Assembly: GCA_002409745.1 (NCBI GenBank)
Contig: DHOU01000010.1
Location: 168,271-232,270, forward strand
From: Bacteroidales bacterium UBA5382
GTDB lineage: Bacteria > Bacteroidota > Bacteroidia > Bacteroidales > Dysgonomonadaceae
Reading direction: 5' to 3'
Length of the DNA: 64,000 nucleotides
In this document: positions 54,281 to 63,748 of the stretch, piece by piece
Layout of the letters: each line of letters starts with the position of its first letter
How positions within the stretch are numbered: the first letter of the stretch is position 1
Program-made: the position numbers and the translations under genes
Notes under the pieces: model-generated
What the model was told of the DNA's origin: nothing
The model's input: the letters and a program-made list of their open reading frames with translations, nothing else
Database searches by the model: none

Positions 54281-55831
54281 ATGAAGTCGATATTCAGAAA
54301 AGGGATTTTTCTCGGATTGATCATGCTTCTCTCGGCCTCGGGAGGATACGCTCAAACAGACAGCGTATCCTTTCCAGCTGATTATTCCTTGCTGCCGCGG
54401 CAACACGTTTGGCTACGGGTGCAAAATCCGGTCGCATTCCTCGGAATCGGAGTCGTCATGGATTTACAGGCCGCGTATGGAGCCACTTCCGGTTCTTACA
54501 AGCATCTTACCGAAGCCGAGAACGTGAACGGGGGAAAAGTATCGGTGGAAGGATTCAAGCAGGTCGGACGAATTCATTTTTTCGGACATTTTTCCTATGG
54601 CATTTCCTCGCTGAAAGGACAAAAATGGAAAGATGTGTTGATGCCTTCACCGGGTAATCCTTACCTGCTGGCAGACAGCATCGGGGGAGATTACACGAAC
54701 GAAGGGTTCGATATCCGGGCAGGCATGGCGGCGCCGCTAAACGAGAAAATCAGCGTGGGAGTCTCCGCTACCTATCAGGGCGGAACGTCTTCGGACGAGA
54801 ATGATCCGCGCCCGCTGATCGACGCCGCCCGATACTCCATCCGGCCGGGTATTGTGTACCGCTTTTCGCGCTGGTCGATCGGGGCGGACGTGGGTGTCGA
54901 AGGATATGCCGAAAGCATCGCGATCGAATCGTACCAGACGTCTTCCAATTTTACTTTTTTCCAATTTCAAGGATTGGGGAATTATTATCCCGACTCGGGA
55001 AACGCTCATTCGCGCCGGTACAACGGGCACGGAATCAGCGGACATATTCAACTCGGCTGGAAGAAAGAAGCTTTTGAAAACATCTTTCAGTTAGGCTATA
55101 AAAATATCTTCGAAAAATCGGAAGACGGCAGTGTCGCAAGCCCGTTCAAATCGGGCGATTATAAAGAACAAGCCTATTCTGTCTCTGATATCTTTACAGC
55201 CCGTATTCACGATGTAATCCATACAGGAACATTCTCATTCGACTATATACCTTCGAAAGGGATTTGGTACGATCAAAAGCCCACGACCAATGCCAACGGC
55301 CAACGCGTTTGGGAGATTTTCAATCAATCGGTTCAATACCGCCACCATACCCTCCGTGCGGGAGCGTATTACGATGTCTTAAAGGAAAAAGACGGTTTTG
55401 CCGATTATTCGCTCGGAGGAAATATCGTTTTCGAACAACAGAAAATCTCCCTTCTGCCCGATATGAAACTGCAAAAATTTTCCAACCTTTTCGCTTCGGT
55501 TGAAGGAGGAAAGACCTTCCTGTTGGGAAACCGGTTACGATTGGGCTTGAACGCGCAGGCGGGATATCGCAAGAATCTTTCGACGAAAACCGATTTCGAA
55601 GGAATCACCCTCGCCGATAAATGGTCTTATCCCGTCAGCGAATATTTAACGGCGGACTATTTGACAGGAGAAGTAGCCGCAAAACTCTCCAAGCAGGTAT
55701 TATTGGGGCGGTTGCCTTCGACCCTGTACATAGCGGCAAAGGCGGATTATACAAAGGCGACGCTGCAAACATCCCATTTCGACCATCCCCACCGGATAAG
55801 CATTTCCGCAACCGTGGGATGCACATTTTAG
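54281..55831 (+). CDS. DUF6850-type outer-membrane beta-barrel protein
   Basis: The product has 516 residues from the ATG at 54281 (a TTG two codons earlier is less likely). A signal peptide (MKSIFRKGIFLGLIMLLSAS, cleavage near GGYAQ) is followed by alternating beta-strands typical of an outer-membrane barrel, ending in RISISATVGCTF with the terminal Phe. The family name is from memory of proteins found beside DUF4876 genes. It begins 14 bases after the lipoprotein gene. It is perhaps a second pore or assembly partner of the receptor. Confidence 0.65.
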   Translation: MKSIFRKGIFLGLIMLLSASGGYAQTDSVSFPADYSLLPRQHVWLRVQNPVAFLGIGVVMDLQAAYGATSGSYKHLTEAENVNGGKVSVEGFKQVGRIHFFGHFSYGISSLKGQKWKDVLMPSPGNPYLLADSIGGDYTNEGFDIRAGMAAPLNEKISVGVSATYQGGTSSDENDPRPLIDAARYSIRPGIVYRFSRWSIGADVGVEGYAESIAIESYQTSSNFTFFQFQGLGNYYPDSGNAHSRRYNGHGISGHIQLGWKKEAFENIFQLGYKNIFEKSEDGSVASPFKSGDYKEQAYSVSDIFTARIHDVIHTGTFSFDYIPSKGIWYDQKPTTNANGQRVWEIFNQSVQYRHHTLRAGAYYDVLKEKDGFADYSLGGNIVFEQQKISLLPDMKLQKFSNLFASVEGGKTFLLGNRLRLGLNAQAGYRKNLSTKTDFEGITLADKWSYPVSEYLTADYLTGEVAAKLSKQVLLGRLPSTLYIAAKADYTKATLQTSHFDHPHRISISATVGCTF

Positions 55832-55842
55832 AATAATTTATT

Positions 55843-58023
55843 ATGAAGTATAAAATACTGATTCTCTCTCTGCTCTTCTTTGCCGTATCTTTACAGGCAA
55901 AGAATCTGTCGCACGGATTTGCCATCGTCATCGACAGCGCAAGCTATGCACAAGCGCAACAAGAAGTCACCCGCTATGCCCGATCTATCGAAGCGGACGG
56001 GTTAAAAACCTATTTGGTGGTCGACCGGTGGCACCAACCGGACTCCATCAAACAGGAACTGAAACGACTGTACGAATTAAAGAAAAGCCCCATAGAAGGC
56101 GCCGTCTTTATCGGCGACATCCCTATCGTCATGGTAAGGGATGCCCAACACCTGACCTCGGCTTTCAAGATGAATCAGAAACGAAACTGGCAGCAATCGA
56201 GTATTGCTTCCGACCGATTCTATGACGACTTCGATCTCTCTTTCGATTTTCTCAAACAAGATTCCGTCAAGACGCTCTTTTTCTATTATTCGTTGCGCCC
56301 CGATTCGAAACAGTCTATCCACTCCGACATCTATACGGCGCGTATCAAACCGTTGGAAAAAGGCAAAAAAGACAAGTACGCCCAATTGCGCGATTACCTG
56401 ACAAAAGTAGTGACGGTGAAATCGGCGGAAAAGGATAATCGTATCGATCAGCTTACCGTTTCGCGCGGCCACGGATATAATTCCGAATCGAGGGTGGCCT
56501 GGTCGGGAGAACAACTGGCTCTCAGGGAACACTTCCCGTCTTTATTCAATCCCGGAAGCTTCGTAAAGTTCACGGATTTTGATTCCTATTGGCCCATGAA
56601 ACCCTACTGGTTGAATGAGATCATGCGCCCCGATCTCGATGTCATGCTCTTCCACCATCACGGTTCGAATGATTTGCAGTATGTAAACGGGTATAAGGAA
56701 GGCAGCGATGTGAATACATCGATAGACAATATCAAACAGTTCCTTCGCAGTAAAATATTCTCGGCAGTCAATAAGGGGAAAGATAAAGAAGAAACAATCG
56801 CTTACTATATGTCGTCGCTGGGTGTTCCGCGCGAATGGTGCGAAGAAGCCTTCGATCCGGAACTCCAACAAAAGGATTCGCTCCTGAACGCTTCGCTCGA
56901 TATTACAGTGCAAGACTTATTGTCCATAACGCCCAATGCACGCTTCGTGATGTTCGACGCATGTTATAACGGTTCGTTTTATGAAGATGAATATATTGCC
57001 GGAGCTTATTTGTTCAACGACGGCAAAACTATCGTTACGCAAGGCAACACCGTGAATACCATTCAGGATAAATGGCCGGATGAATTTCTGGGATTGCTGT
57101 CCCACGGACTGCGGGTGGGACAATGGGGAAAATACACCCATTATCTGGAGACGCATATTCTCGGAGATCCCACCTTCCGGTTTACCAAGAATACCGACGA
57201 AGCGATCGATATCAACGAGGCGCTTACGACCCACCGGAACGATATCCGTTTCTGTAAAAAAGCGTTGGAATCTCCTTCCGTCGATATACAGGCTATCGCT
57301 TTACGAATGCTGTATGATAATGACTATCCGGAAATCAGCGAACTCCTGAAAAAAACGTTCTTCGACTCCTCGAGTATGATCGTTCGCCTCGAATGCGCGA
57401 CGCTTTTATCGCAAATCGATGACGATGCGTTTGTGGATGTATTGGAAGCTGCTTCGGCGGACAGTTATGAGTTGACAAAGCGCTTCGCTTTTGAATGGAT
57501 CGCTAAAAACGGCTCGGAACGCTTATTGCCGGTGGTGGCTAAAGCCATACTCAACGACAATACCTCGAAGCGAATCGCTTTCAAGATATCCTCCGGCTTG
57601 CGCATGCAGAATCTCGATAAACTGGAAAGCGAATTGATTAAACAGGCTGAGGGGCGACCCTTCTATTCCCGTGAAATGCTGGATAAGGCGCTCGAATCCA
57701 TCCGTTCGGCTAACAAAAGCAAACAACAAGATATGGCACTTATCACCGATAAATCGGCCAAACTAAAAGAACGGATATCGGAGGTATCACGATTCCGGAA
57801 CCATCCCGCTTCGGACGAAGCAGACCTTTTACTGACCGTCCTCCGCGACCGTACGGATGACGCAGAACTGCGGAAAACGGCTGCGGAAGCCCTCGGATGG
57901 TTTACTTATTCTTACCGCAAAGAATATCTTCTTGAACAATTAGCCCAAATTCTTCCTTCGGAGACAGACGCGGCGATTCAGAATGAAGTAAAAAAGACCA
58001 TCAATCGGCTGTCGGGGAAATAG
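55843..58023 (+). CDS. C25 (gingipain-type) caspase-fold peptidase with C-terminal HEAT-like region
   Basis: The 726-residue exported protein has a signal peptide ending LQAK and no lipobox. The peptidase domain (about 25-450) shows the clan CD dyad: His in LFHHHGSND (271-273) and Cys374 in FDACYNGSF, with GDPTFRF closing the domain as in gingipain relatives. Residues about 460-726 form helical pairs like HEAT repeats (DIQAIALRMLYDND, IVRLECATLLSQIDDDAF). I see no type IX secretion C-terminal domain, so it is more likely periplasmic than exported like true gingipains. It is the last gene of the TonB operon. Confidence 0.85.
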   Translation: MKYKILILSLLFFAVSLQAKNLSHGFAIVIDSASYAQAQQEVTRYARSIEADGLKTYLVVDRWHQPDSIKQELKRLYELKKSPIEGAVFIGDIPIVMVRDAQHLTSAFKMNQKRNWQQSSIASDRFYDDFDLSFDFLKQDSVKTLFFYYSLRPDSKQSIHSDIYTARIKPLEKGKKDKYAQLRDYLTKVVTVKSAEKDNRIDQLTVSRGHGYNSESRVAWSGEQLALREHFPSLFNPGSFVKFTDFDSYWPMKPYWLNEIMRPDLDVMLFHHHGSNDLQYVNGYKEGSDVNTSIDNIKQFLRSKIFSAVNKGKDKEETIAYYMSSLGVPREWCEEAFDPELQQKDSLLNASLDITVQDLLSITPNARFVMFDACYNGSFYEDEYIAGAYLFNDGKTIVTQGNTVNTIQDKWPDEFLGLLSHGLRVGQWGKYTHYLETHILGDPTFRFTKNTDEAIDINEALTTHRNDIRFCKKALESPSVDIQAIALRMLYDNDYPEISELLKKTFFDSSSMIVRLECATLLSQIDDDAFVDVLEAASADSYELTKRFAFEWIAKNGSERLLPVVAKAILNDNTSKRIAFKISSGLRMQNLDKLESELIKQAEGRPFYSREMLDKALESIRSANKSKQQDMALITDKSAKLKERISEVSRFRNHPASDEADLLLTVLRDRTDDAELRKTAAEALGWFTYSYRKEYLLEQLAQILPSETDAAIQNEVKKTINRLSGK

Positions 58024-58124
58024 ATAAAATTAAGAGGATGTCTCACAAGTTGTCATTAAAAGAGTGAGAGTAACAGGTTGTAACTTGAAAAAATTACACA
58101 TCGGAAGTAGAATCATTTCTGTTT

Positions 58125-59426
58125 TTACTTTTGATACACCCTCGATGATAATGCTTTATCGAGATTCTCTTTCAATACCGATAAAAATTCCTGTGTATTG
58201 AGATACTTGTCCCTCGACAGCGAACCGGGATAAGCCAACAGGGCGAGATCTTTCGTCATTTGCCCGTTTTCGACCGTTTCCACACACACTCTTTCGAGTG
58301 TTTCACAGAAATGAATCAATGTCCGGTTATCATCGAGCTTGCCGCGATGCGCCAACCCCCGCGTCCAAGCGAAAATCGAGGCAATGGGATTGGTAGAGGT
58401 CTCTTCCCCGCGTTGATGAAGGCGGTAATGGCGCGTGACCGTCCCATGGGCAGCTTCGGCTTCCACGGTCTTGCCGTCGGGCGTCACCAACACCGACGAC
58501 ATCATTCCCAACGACCCGAAGCCCTGTGCGACCGTATCGGACTGCACATCGCCGTCGTAGTTCTTGCACGCCCACACGAACCCGCCATTCCATTTCATGG
58601 CGGAAGCGACCATGTCATCGATAAGACGATGCTCATAGGTCAATCCTGCCGCTTGAAAAGCATCCTTAAACTCCTTTTCATACACTTCCTGGAAGATATC
58701 CTTAAAACGGCCGTCATACGCTTTGAGTATCGTATTCTTGGTCGACAGATAAAGCGGATACTTCTTGGCGAAAGCCATTTGAAAAGACGAACGGGCAAAC
58801 CCGTAAATCGATTCGTCGGTATTATACATCGCCATCGCCACACCGTCGCCGTTGAAATCAAAGACATCCCAACTTTGCGTTTCGCCGTTTTCGGGTGTAA
58901 ACGTCATACGCAACGTTCCGCAGCCCTTTATCACGACATCCGTCGCCTTATATTGGTCGCCGAACGCATGCCGCCCGATGACGATGGGCTTTGTCCACCC
59001 CTGTACATAGCGGGGGATATTGGAACAAATGATCGGTTCGCGGAAAACCGTCCCGCCGACGATATTACGGATGGTACCGTTAGGCGATTTCCACATTTTC
59101 TTCAACCCGAACTCTTTCACTCTCGCCTCGTCGGGCGTGATGGTCGCGCACTTGATGCCGACATGATATTTTTTGATCGCTTCGGCAGCCTCGACCGTGA
59201 CCCGGTCGTCGGTCTCATCCCGATGCTGAATGCCCAGGTCATAATATTTTATATCCACCTCGATATACGGCAAAATCAGTTGTTCTTTGATGAATGACCA
59301 TATCACACGGGTCATTTCGTCGCCGTCGAGTTCGACGACGGGATGACGCACGGGAATTTTGCGGGTCTTATTGTCACCAGTCACCGGTCGCCGGTCATCA
59401 GGCGATTTTCTCGAAATAGTAGTCAT
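58125..59426 (-). CDS. icd: NADP-dependent isocitrate dehydrogenase (eukaryotic-like type)
   Basis: This enzyme oxidises isocitrate to 2-oxoglutarate. The homodimeric type is shown by [34 protein letters not shown] and the metal site [19 protein letters not shown]. It has 433 residues; the usual N-terminus would start about 25 residues in, near [13 protein letters not shown]. The extra leader ([18 protein letters not shown]) is written in CCGGTCACCGGTC-type sequence like the intergenic repeats. There is no alternative Met before the conserved core. Its ATG overlaps the stop of the upstream four-helix-bundle gene. Confidence 0.95.
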   Translation of the reverse strand: MTTISRKSPDDRRPVTGDNKTRKIPVRHPVVELDGDEMTRVIWSFIKEQLILPYIEVDIKYYDLGIQHRDETDDRVTVEAAEAIKKYHVGIKCATITPDEARVKEFGLKKMWKSPNGTIRNIVGGTVFREPIICSNIPRYVQGWTKPIVIGRHAFGDQYKATDVVIKGCGTLRMTFTPENGETQSWDVFDFNGDGVAMAMYNTDESIYGFARSSFQMAFAKKYPLYLSTKNTILKAYDGRFKDIFQEVYEKEFKDAFQAAGLTYEHRLIDDMVASAMKWNGGFVWACKNYDGDVQSDTVAQGFGSLGMMSSVLVTPDGKTVEAEAAHGTVTRHYRLHQRGEETSTNPIASIFAWTRGLAHRGKLDDNRTLIHFCETLERVCVETVENGQMTKDLALLAYPGSLSRDKYLNTQEFLSVLKENLDKALSSRVYQK

Positions 59427-59773
59427 TATTCTGTTTTTAAATAGTTAATCAATTTATTTACTGAACTTGAAATCTGTTTTAATTTTATTCGTAGTTCATT
59501 GGCTCTTTCCGGAGAACAGTAATGCAAATCCTCACACAAATAAAGCATACTTTTCACCTCGCTGCAACTCCCTAAGCTAATATGCAAATATCGGACGAAT
59601 ATTCCATCGCCACCGGCATCAGAGCCTTCCGCAATATTATTCATAATGGAAACCGCCGCACGTTGAAGTTGATCTTTGAATCCCCAATCTTTCAGGTCCC
59701 TTGTTAAAGAATAAATTTCAACAACAAAAACACGAGCATCCTGCCACACACGGAGATCTTCAAACTTTCTCAT
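59426..59773 (-). CDS. Four-helix-bundle protein of the 23S rRNA intervening-sequence (S23) family
   Basis: The 115-residue helical protein starts [21 protein letters not shown] and has [15 protein letters not shown] and [10 protein letters not shown], hallmarks of the S23/IVP family. Such genes occur inside 23S rRNA insertions in spirochetes and as free genes in Bacteroidota. Here the gene sits between gltA and icd on the same strand. Its stop TAA shares a base with the icd ATG, so icd may depend on its translation. The function of the family is unknown. Confidence 0.9.
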   Translation of the reverse strand: MRKFEDLRVWQDARVFVVEIYSLTRDLKDWGFKDQLQRAAVSIMNNIAEGSDAGGDGIFVRYLHISLGSCSEVKSMLYLCEDLHYCSPERANELRIKLKQISSSVNKLINYLKTE

Positions 59774-59798
59774 TCTGCTTCCTTTTAATTAGTCGCTA

Positions 59799-59855
59799 TC
59801 GACCACTCTTGACCGGAGACTGAAGACCGGAGACTGAAGACTTTTGACTTTTCAC
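59799..59855. repeat. GACCGGAGACTGAAGAC/CTTTTGAC repeat after gltA
   Basis: Words gaccactcttgac, cggagac, tgaagac, cggagac, tgaagac and ttttgactttt lie head to tail and touch the gltA stop codon at 59852-59854. Confidence 0.6.
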
Positions 59856-61204
59856 CTTTCTCCCAGCGGAACAAACGATTGTTTTCCCCGAACATTCTTG
59901 TATGCGGGGCGAATGATACGTTTGCTGGCGAAATTCAGTTCTTCGATGCGATGGGCAGACCATCCCACAATACGCGCCATGGCAAACAGCGGCGTAAAGA
60001 CTTCTTGCGGCAGGCCGATGGCTTCATACACGAACCCCGAATAAAAATCGACATTGACGCATACCTGCTTGGCGCCTTCGCCCTTGAACTCGGCAAACAA
60101 TTTCACCGCCCGCTCTTCCACAAGCTCCATCAAGGCAAATTCCTCTTCAAGCCCTTTTTCCTTAGCCAAGTCGCGAGCCATCTCCTTAAGAAGGATCGCA
60201 CGTGGGTCGCTAATACGATAAACGGCATGCCCGATGCCATAAATCAAGCCGGTTTTATCGAATGCCTGTTTGTTGAGGATTCTTTTGAGATAAGCATCCA
60301 CCTCTTCCACCTTGTCCCAATGAAACACATTGGCCTTCAGATCGTCGAACATGGCTCTTATCTTATGATTGGCGCCTCCGTGAAGGGGGCCTTTCAACGA
60401 ACCGATGCCGGCCGCAATAGAAGAATAGATATCGGTTTCGGTAGAACTGGTAACCCGTACCGAGAAGGTCGAGTTATTCCCCCCTCCGTGCTCGGCATGA
60501 AGGATAAGCGCCAAATCGAGTATCTTCACTTCCAAATCGGTATACCGGTCGCGCCCTTTAATCATAAAAAGAAAATTCTCCGCTACGGAACGATCTTCAT
60601 ACGGATGGCGGATATGCATGGAACGCCCGTACTCGGCATGCCGCAACACCTGATAGGCATAGGCGATGATGGTGGGGAATTTGGCGATAAGATTGATGGA
60701 TTGGCGCATCAGGTTCTCGCGCGAAATGTCTTCTGGATTTTCATCATAGACATATAGTTCAAGTACGCTCCGGGCAAGGATGTTCATGATGTTTTTTCCT
60801 TTGCGGGAAAGAATGCTCATGGTGGTTTGATGACTGAGCGGCATCGTCTGCATAATCAATGCGCGGAAAGCTTCGAGCTCGTCTTTATCGGGCAATATCC
60901 CCGACAAAAGCAAGAAAGACGTTTCCTCAAATCCCAAACGGTTTTCTTTTTGAATACCGCGGACCAGCTCTTCCACATCCATTCCCCGGTAATAGAGTTT
61001 TCCGGGAATGGCCTTCAGCGTTCCGTCGGGCAGCTTTTCATAACCGACCACATCCCCGATGCGGGTCAGTCCGACCAACACACCGGTACCGTCTTCATTG
61101 CGAAGCCCGCGCTTCACATTCATTTCGGTGAATAACTTTTTATCGATCTGCGTTGTTTTCTTGATCGACTCGGATAATTTATAAATTAAATAGTTTTCAT
61201 CCAT
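59852..61204 (-). CDS. gltA: Citrate synthase
   Basis: This enzyme condenses oxaloacetate and acetyl-CoA. I chose the ATG at 61204 (MDENYLIYKLSESIKKT), giving 450 residues; the longer frame to 61411 is repeat DNA plus the acnA 3' end. Active-site regions are visible: AEHGGGNNSTFSVRV, GPLHGGANHK with His, and GIGHAVYRISDPRA with the second His; the catalytic Asp lies in VNVDFYSGFVY. It lies between acnA and icd on the same strand, giving the oxidative branch of the TCA cycle in order. Confidence 0.97.
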   Translation of the reverse strand: MDENYLIYKLSESIKKTTQIDKKLFTEMNVKRGLRNEDGTGVLVGLTRIGDVVGYEKLPDGTLKAIPGKLYYRGMDVEELVRGIQKENRLGFEETSFLLLSGILPDKDELEAFRALIMQTMPLSHQTTMSILSRKGKNIMNILARSVLELYVYDENPEDISRENLMRQSINLIAKFPTIIAYAYQVLRHAEYGRSMHIRHPYEDRSVAENFLFMIKGRDRYTDLEVKILDLALILHAEHGGGNNSTFSVRVTSSTETDIYSSIAAGIGSLKGPLHGGANHKIRAMFDDLKANVFHWDKVEEVDAYLKRILNKQAFDKTGLIYGIGHAVYRISDPRAILLKEMARDLAKEKGLEEEFALMELVEERAVKLFAEFKGEGAKQVCVNVDFYSGFVYEAIGLPQEVFTPLFAMARIVGWSAHRIEELNFASKRIIRPAYKNVRGKQSFVPLGER

Positions 61205-61209
61205 ATATA

Positions 61210-61303
61210 TGATTCCAAAATTCAATAATTCCATGATTCGATGATTCCCCACATTCAGCCTTTCGACTTTAGACCTTAGACTCTTAGACCTTAGACTTTT
61301 TCC
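61210..61303. repeat. Repeat tract between gltA and acnA, overlapping the acnA 3' end
   Basis: The first half has words attcaataattccatgattcgatgattcc. The second has tttagaccttagactcttagaccttagac. On the minus strand this reads aagtctaaggtctaagagtctaaggtctaa, so the last codons of aconitase (KSKV, stop) are one copy of the repeat and a second stop follows 15 bases later. Confidence 0.65.
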
Positions 61304-63551
61304 CCATCGCATTGAGCGCGCTGCCGGCCTTAAACCATTCGATCTGCTGTTTATTATAGGTATGCACGGCTTCGAAAGCATCCGTAGAGCCATCGGCATG
61401 AAGGAGATCAACCGTCAGATTGACACCGGGCGCAAAACGATTCAGCCCGCGCACGCTTATCTTGTCATCTTCCCGTATCTTGTCATAATCATCCTTATCG
61501 GCAAAGGTAAGCGCCAACATCCCCTGCTTCTTGAGGTTCGTCTCGTGAATGCGGGCAAAGGATTTCACCAAAATGACTTTCACCGCCAAATGGCGAGGCT
61601 CCATCGCGGCATGTTCGCGGCTCGACCCTTCGCCGTAATTTTCCTCGGCCACGACGACGGAGCCCAATCCCTGCGATTTGAGTTTGCGGGCCAGTTGCGG
61701 CACGGCAAGGTATTCCCCTGTTTCGGGGTCGCGCACCGCGTTCGTTTGGTTGTTAAAGGCATTCACGGCCCCGATAAGCATATTGTCGGAAATGTTATCG
61801 AGATGGCCTCGGAAGCGAAGCCAGGGACCCGCCATCGAAATATGATCGGTGGTACATTTTCCCTTCACTTTTATCAAAAGAGGCAGGCGTTCGAAATCGT
61901 TCCCGTCCCATGCGGGGAAAGGCGCGAGCTTTTGCAGGCGTTTCGACGCAGGGTCGATGATGATTTCCTTATTGTGGCCGTCGGGCGAAGGAGCGCGGTA
62001 ACCCGCTTCTTGCACGTCATACCCGCCGGGGGGCGTTTCGTACCCGGAGGGTTCGGCAAGCCGGACGTGTTGCCCCTTGTCGTTTTCGAGCGTATCGGTG
62101 AGGGGATTGAAGCGCAAGTCGCCGGCAATGGTCAGCGCCGCGACGAGTTCGGGCGAAGCCACGAAAGCATGCGTGTTGGGGTTCCCGTCGTTACGTTTGG
62201 CGAAGTTCCGGTTGAAGGAAGTGACAATGGAGTTGGGGCGTTGCCCGCCCGCATCATCGCGCTTCCATTGCCCGATGCAGGGGCCGCAGGCATTGGCCAT
62301 GATTACCGCCCCCGCTTCTTCAAACTCGGCGAGGATGCCGTCGCGTTCCGCCGTATAACGGATTTGTTCCGATCCGGGATTGATAATGAATTGCGCGTTC
62401 ACCCCTACCCCGTCTTCCTTCGCCTGTTTCACCACCGATACGGCTCGGGTAAGATCTTCGTAAGACGAGTTGGTACACGAACCGATAAGCCCCACTTCCA
62501 TTTTACGGGGATAATCGTTCTCTTCCACCACCCGGGCAAATTGGGAGATGGGATAAGCGGCATCGGGCGTGAAAGGCCCGTTGATATAGGGTTCGAGGGT
62601 GGAAAGGTCGATTTCGATCACCCGGTCGTAATAATCGTGCGGAGAAGCAACCGTCTCGGGATCAGGACGTAGGTGTCCGACAATGCTCCGCGCCAGGGAA
62701 GCTACCTCCTTCCGTCCGGTCGCTTCGAGATAGGAGGCCGATTTTTCGTCGAAAGGAAAGACGGAAGTCGTGGCTCCTACTTCGGCGCCCATATTGCAAA
62801 TCGTTCCTTTGCCCGTTGCGGAAAGGGTTTCGGTTCCCTCGCCGAAATATTCGATAACGGCATTCGTTCCTCCCTTTACGGTAAGGATACCGGCCAGTTT
62901 AAGAATAACATCCTTAGGAGCAGCCCATCCCGACAGCCTGCCGGTCAGCTTCACGCCGATGAGCCGGGGCATTTTTAACTCCCACGGTAATCCGGCCATC
63001 ACATCCACCGCATCGGCGCCTCCTACGCCGATAGCCAACATGCCCAATCCGCCGGCATTGGGCGTATGCGAGTCCGTTCCAATCATCATTCCGCCGGGGA
63101 AAGCATAATTTTCGAGCACGACCTGATGGATAATGCCTGCGCCGGGTTCCCAAAAGCCGATTCCGTATTTATCCGACACCTCCCGCAGAAATTCATATAC
63201 TTCGCGGTTGGTAACGTTGGCCGTCTGTAAATCGGCGCGGGCATCCTTGTATGCCTGGATGAGGTGATCGCAATGCACGGTGGAGGGCACGGCGACGGAA
63301 GAGCGCCCGGCATTCATCAACTGCAAGAGCGCCATTTGGGCCGTCGCGTCTTGCATGGCCACGCGGTCGGGAGCGAAATCCACATAATCGCCGCCCCGCA
63401 GGTAGTCTTTCACTGGGATACCCGGAGAGAGATGCGAGAAAAGAATCTTCTCGGTCAGTGTCAGCGGACGGTTCAACACGCGTTTCGCCTCCTGCACTTT
63501 GCAGGGCAAGCCGGCATAGACATTGCGAATCAAATTAAAATCGAAAATCAT
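61284..63551 (-). CDS. acnA: Aconitate hydratase
   Basis: This enzyme isomerises citrate to isocitrate with a 4Fe-4S cluster. I chose the ATG at 63551 ([16 protein letters not shown]), giving 755 residues as in mitochondrial-type aconitase; the longer frame to 63659 is non-conserved. Cluster cysteines are seen in [12 protein letters not shown] and [37 protein letters not shown] and [10 protein letters not shown] (active-site Arg-Ser) are canonical. A TATCTTTG box on the minus strand (63596-63603) lies 45 bases upstream. It is the first gene of the acnA-gltA-icd set. Confidence 0.97.
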   Translation of the reverse strand: MIFDFNLIRNVYAGLPCKVQEAKRVLNRPLTLTEKILFSHLSPGIPVKDYLRGGDYVDFAPDRVAMQDATAQMALLQLMNAGRSSVAVPSTVHCDHLIQAYKDARADLQTANVTNREVYEFLREVSDKYGIGFWEPGAGIIHQVVLENYAFPGGMMIGTDSHTPNAGGLGMLAIGVGGADAVDVMAGLPWELKMPRLIGVKLTGRLSGWAAPKDVILKLAGILTVKGGTNAVIEYFGEGTETLSATGKGTICNMGAEVGATTSVFPFDEKSASYLEATGRKEVASLARSIVGHLRPDPETVASPHDYYDRVIEIDLSTLEPYINGPFTPDAAYPISQFARVVEENDYPRKMEVGLIGSCTNSSYEDLTRAVSVVKQAKEDGVGVNAQFIINPGSEQIRYTAERDGILAEFEEAGAVIMANACGPCIGQWKRDDAGGQRPNSIVTSFNRNFAKRNDGNPNTHAFVASPELVAALTIAGDLRFNPLTDTLENDKGQHVRLAEPSGYETPPGGYDVQEAGYRAPSPDGHNKEIIIDPASKRLQKLAPFPAWDGNDFERLPLLIKVKGKCTTDHISMAGPWLRFRGHLDNISDNMLIGAVNAFNNQTNAVRDPETGEYLAVPQLARKLKSQGLGSVVVAEENYGEGSSREHAAMEPRHLAVKVILVKSFARIHETNLKKQGMLALTFADKDDYDKIREDDKISVRGLNRFAPGVNLTVDLLHADGSTDAFEAVHTYNKQQIEWFKAGSALNAMGKKSKV

Positions 63552-63595
63552 ACTGAATGAACTTAGTAAATAGGGTTGCTCTGTTTTTTTAACAA

Positions 63596-63603
63596 CAAAG
63601 ATA
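63596..63603 (-). promoter_or_regulatory. -7 element for acnA
   Basis: TATCTTTG on the minus strand, 45 bases upstream of the acnA ATG. The rest of the spacer 63604-63748 shows no gene. Confidence 0.5.
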
Positions 63604-63748
63604 GCTAAATGTTCGACAGGAGAAAAACAGAACTTACATTTAATCGAAAAACAAGTCACATTGTTTACTTTCTTTATTTTTCAGGCTCCAATAAACATCT
63701 TTTTTCTTAAAAACAAGCTCGATAGGTGTCAGATTAATTATCGACCCC

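Noticed and set aside
58034..58075. Possible IS end (gaggatgtctcacaag) after the C25 peptidase gene
   Set aside because: It resembles words at the ends of some Bacteroidetes IS elements, but no second end, target duplication or transposase is present.
58260..59297. 345-codon open frame antisense to icd
   Set aside because: It lies wholly within icd, with low-complexity Arg/His-rich content and no recognisable domain.
7540..61303. CRISPR array as an explanation for the repeat tracts
   Set aside because: No direct repeats of 23-37 bases with equal unique spacers occur, and no cas gene is present in the window.
59852..61411. Longer gltA start at 61411
   Set aside because: The added residues come from repeat DNA and the aconitase 3' end. 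ATG 61204 gives a normal citrate synthase.
61362..62672. 436-codon open frame antisense to aconitase, plus smaller ones on the same stretch
   Set aside because: It mirrors the well-supported acnA reading frame, its residues are Arg/Gly/His rich without any family motif, and it has no promoter. It is a codon-bias shadow.
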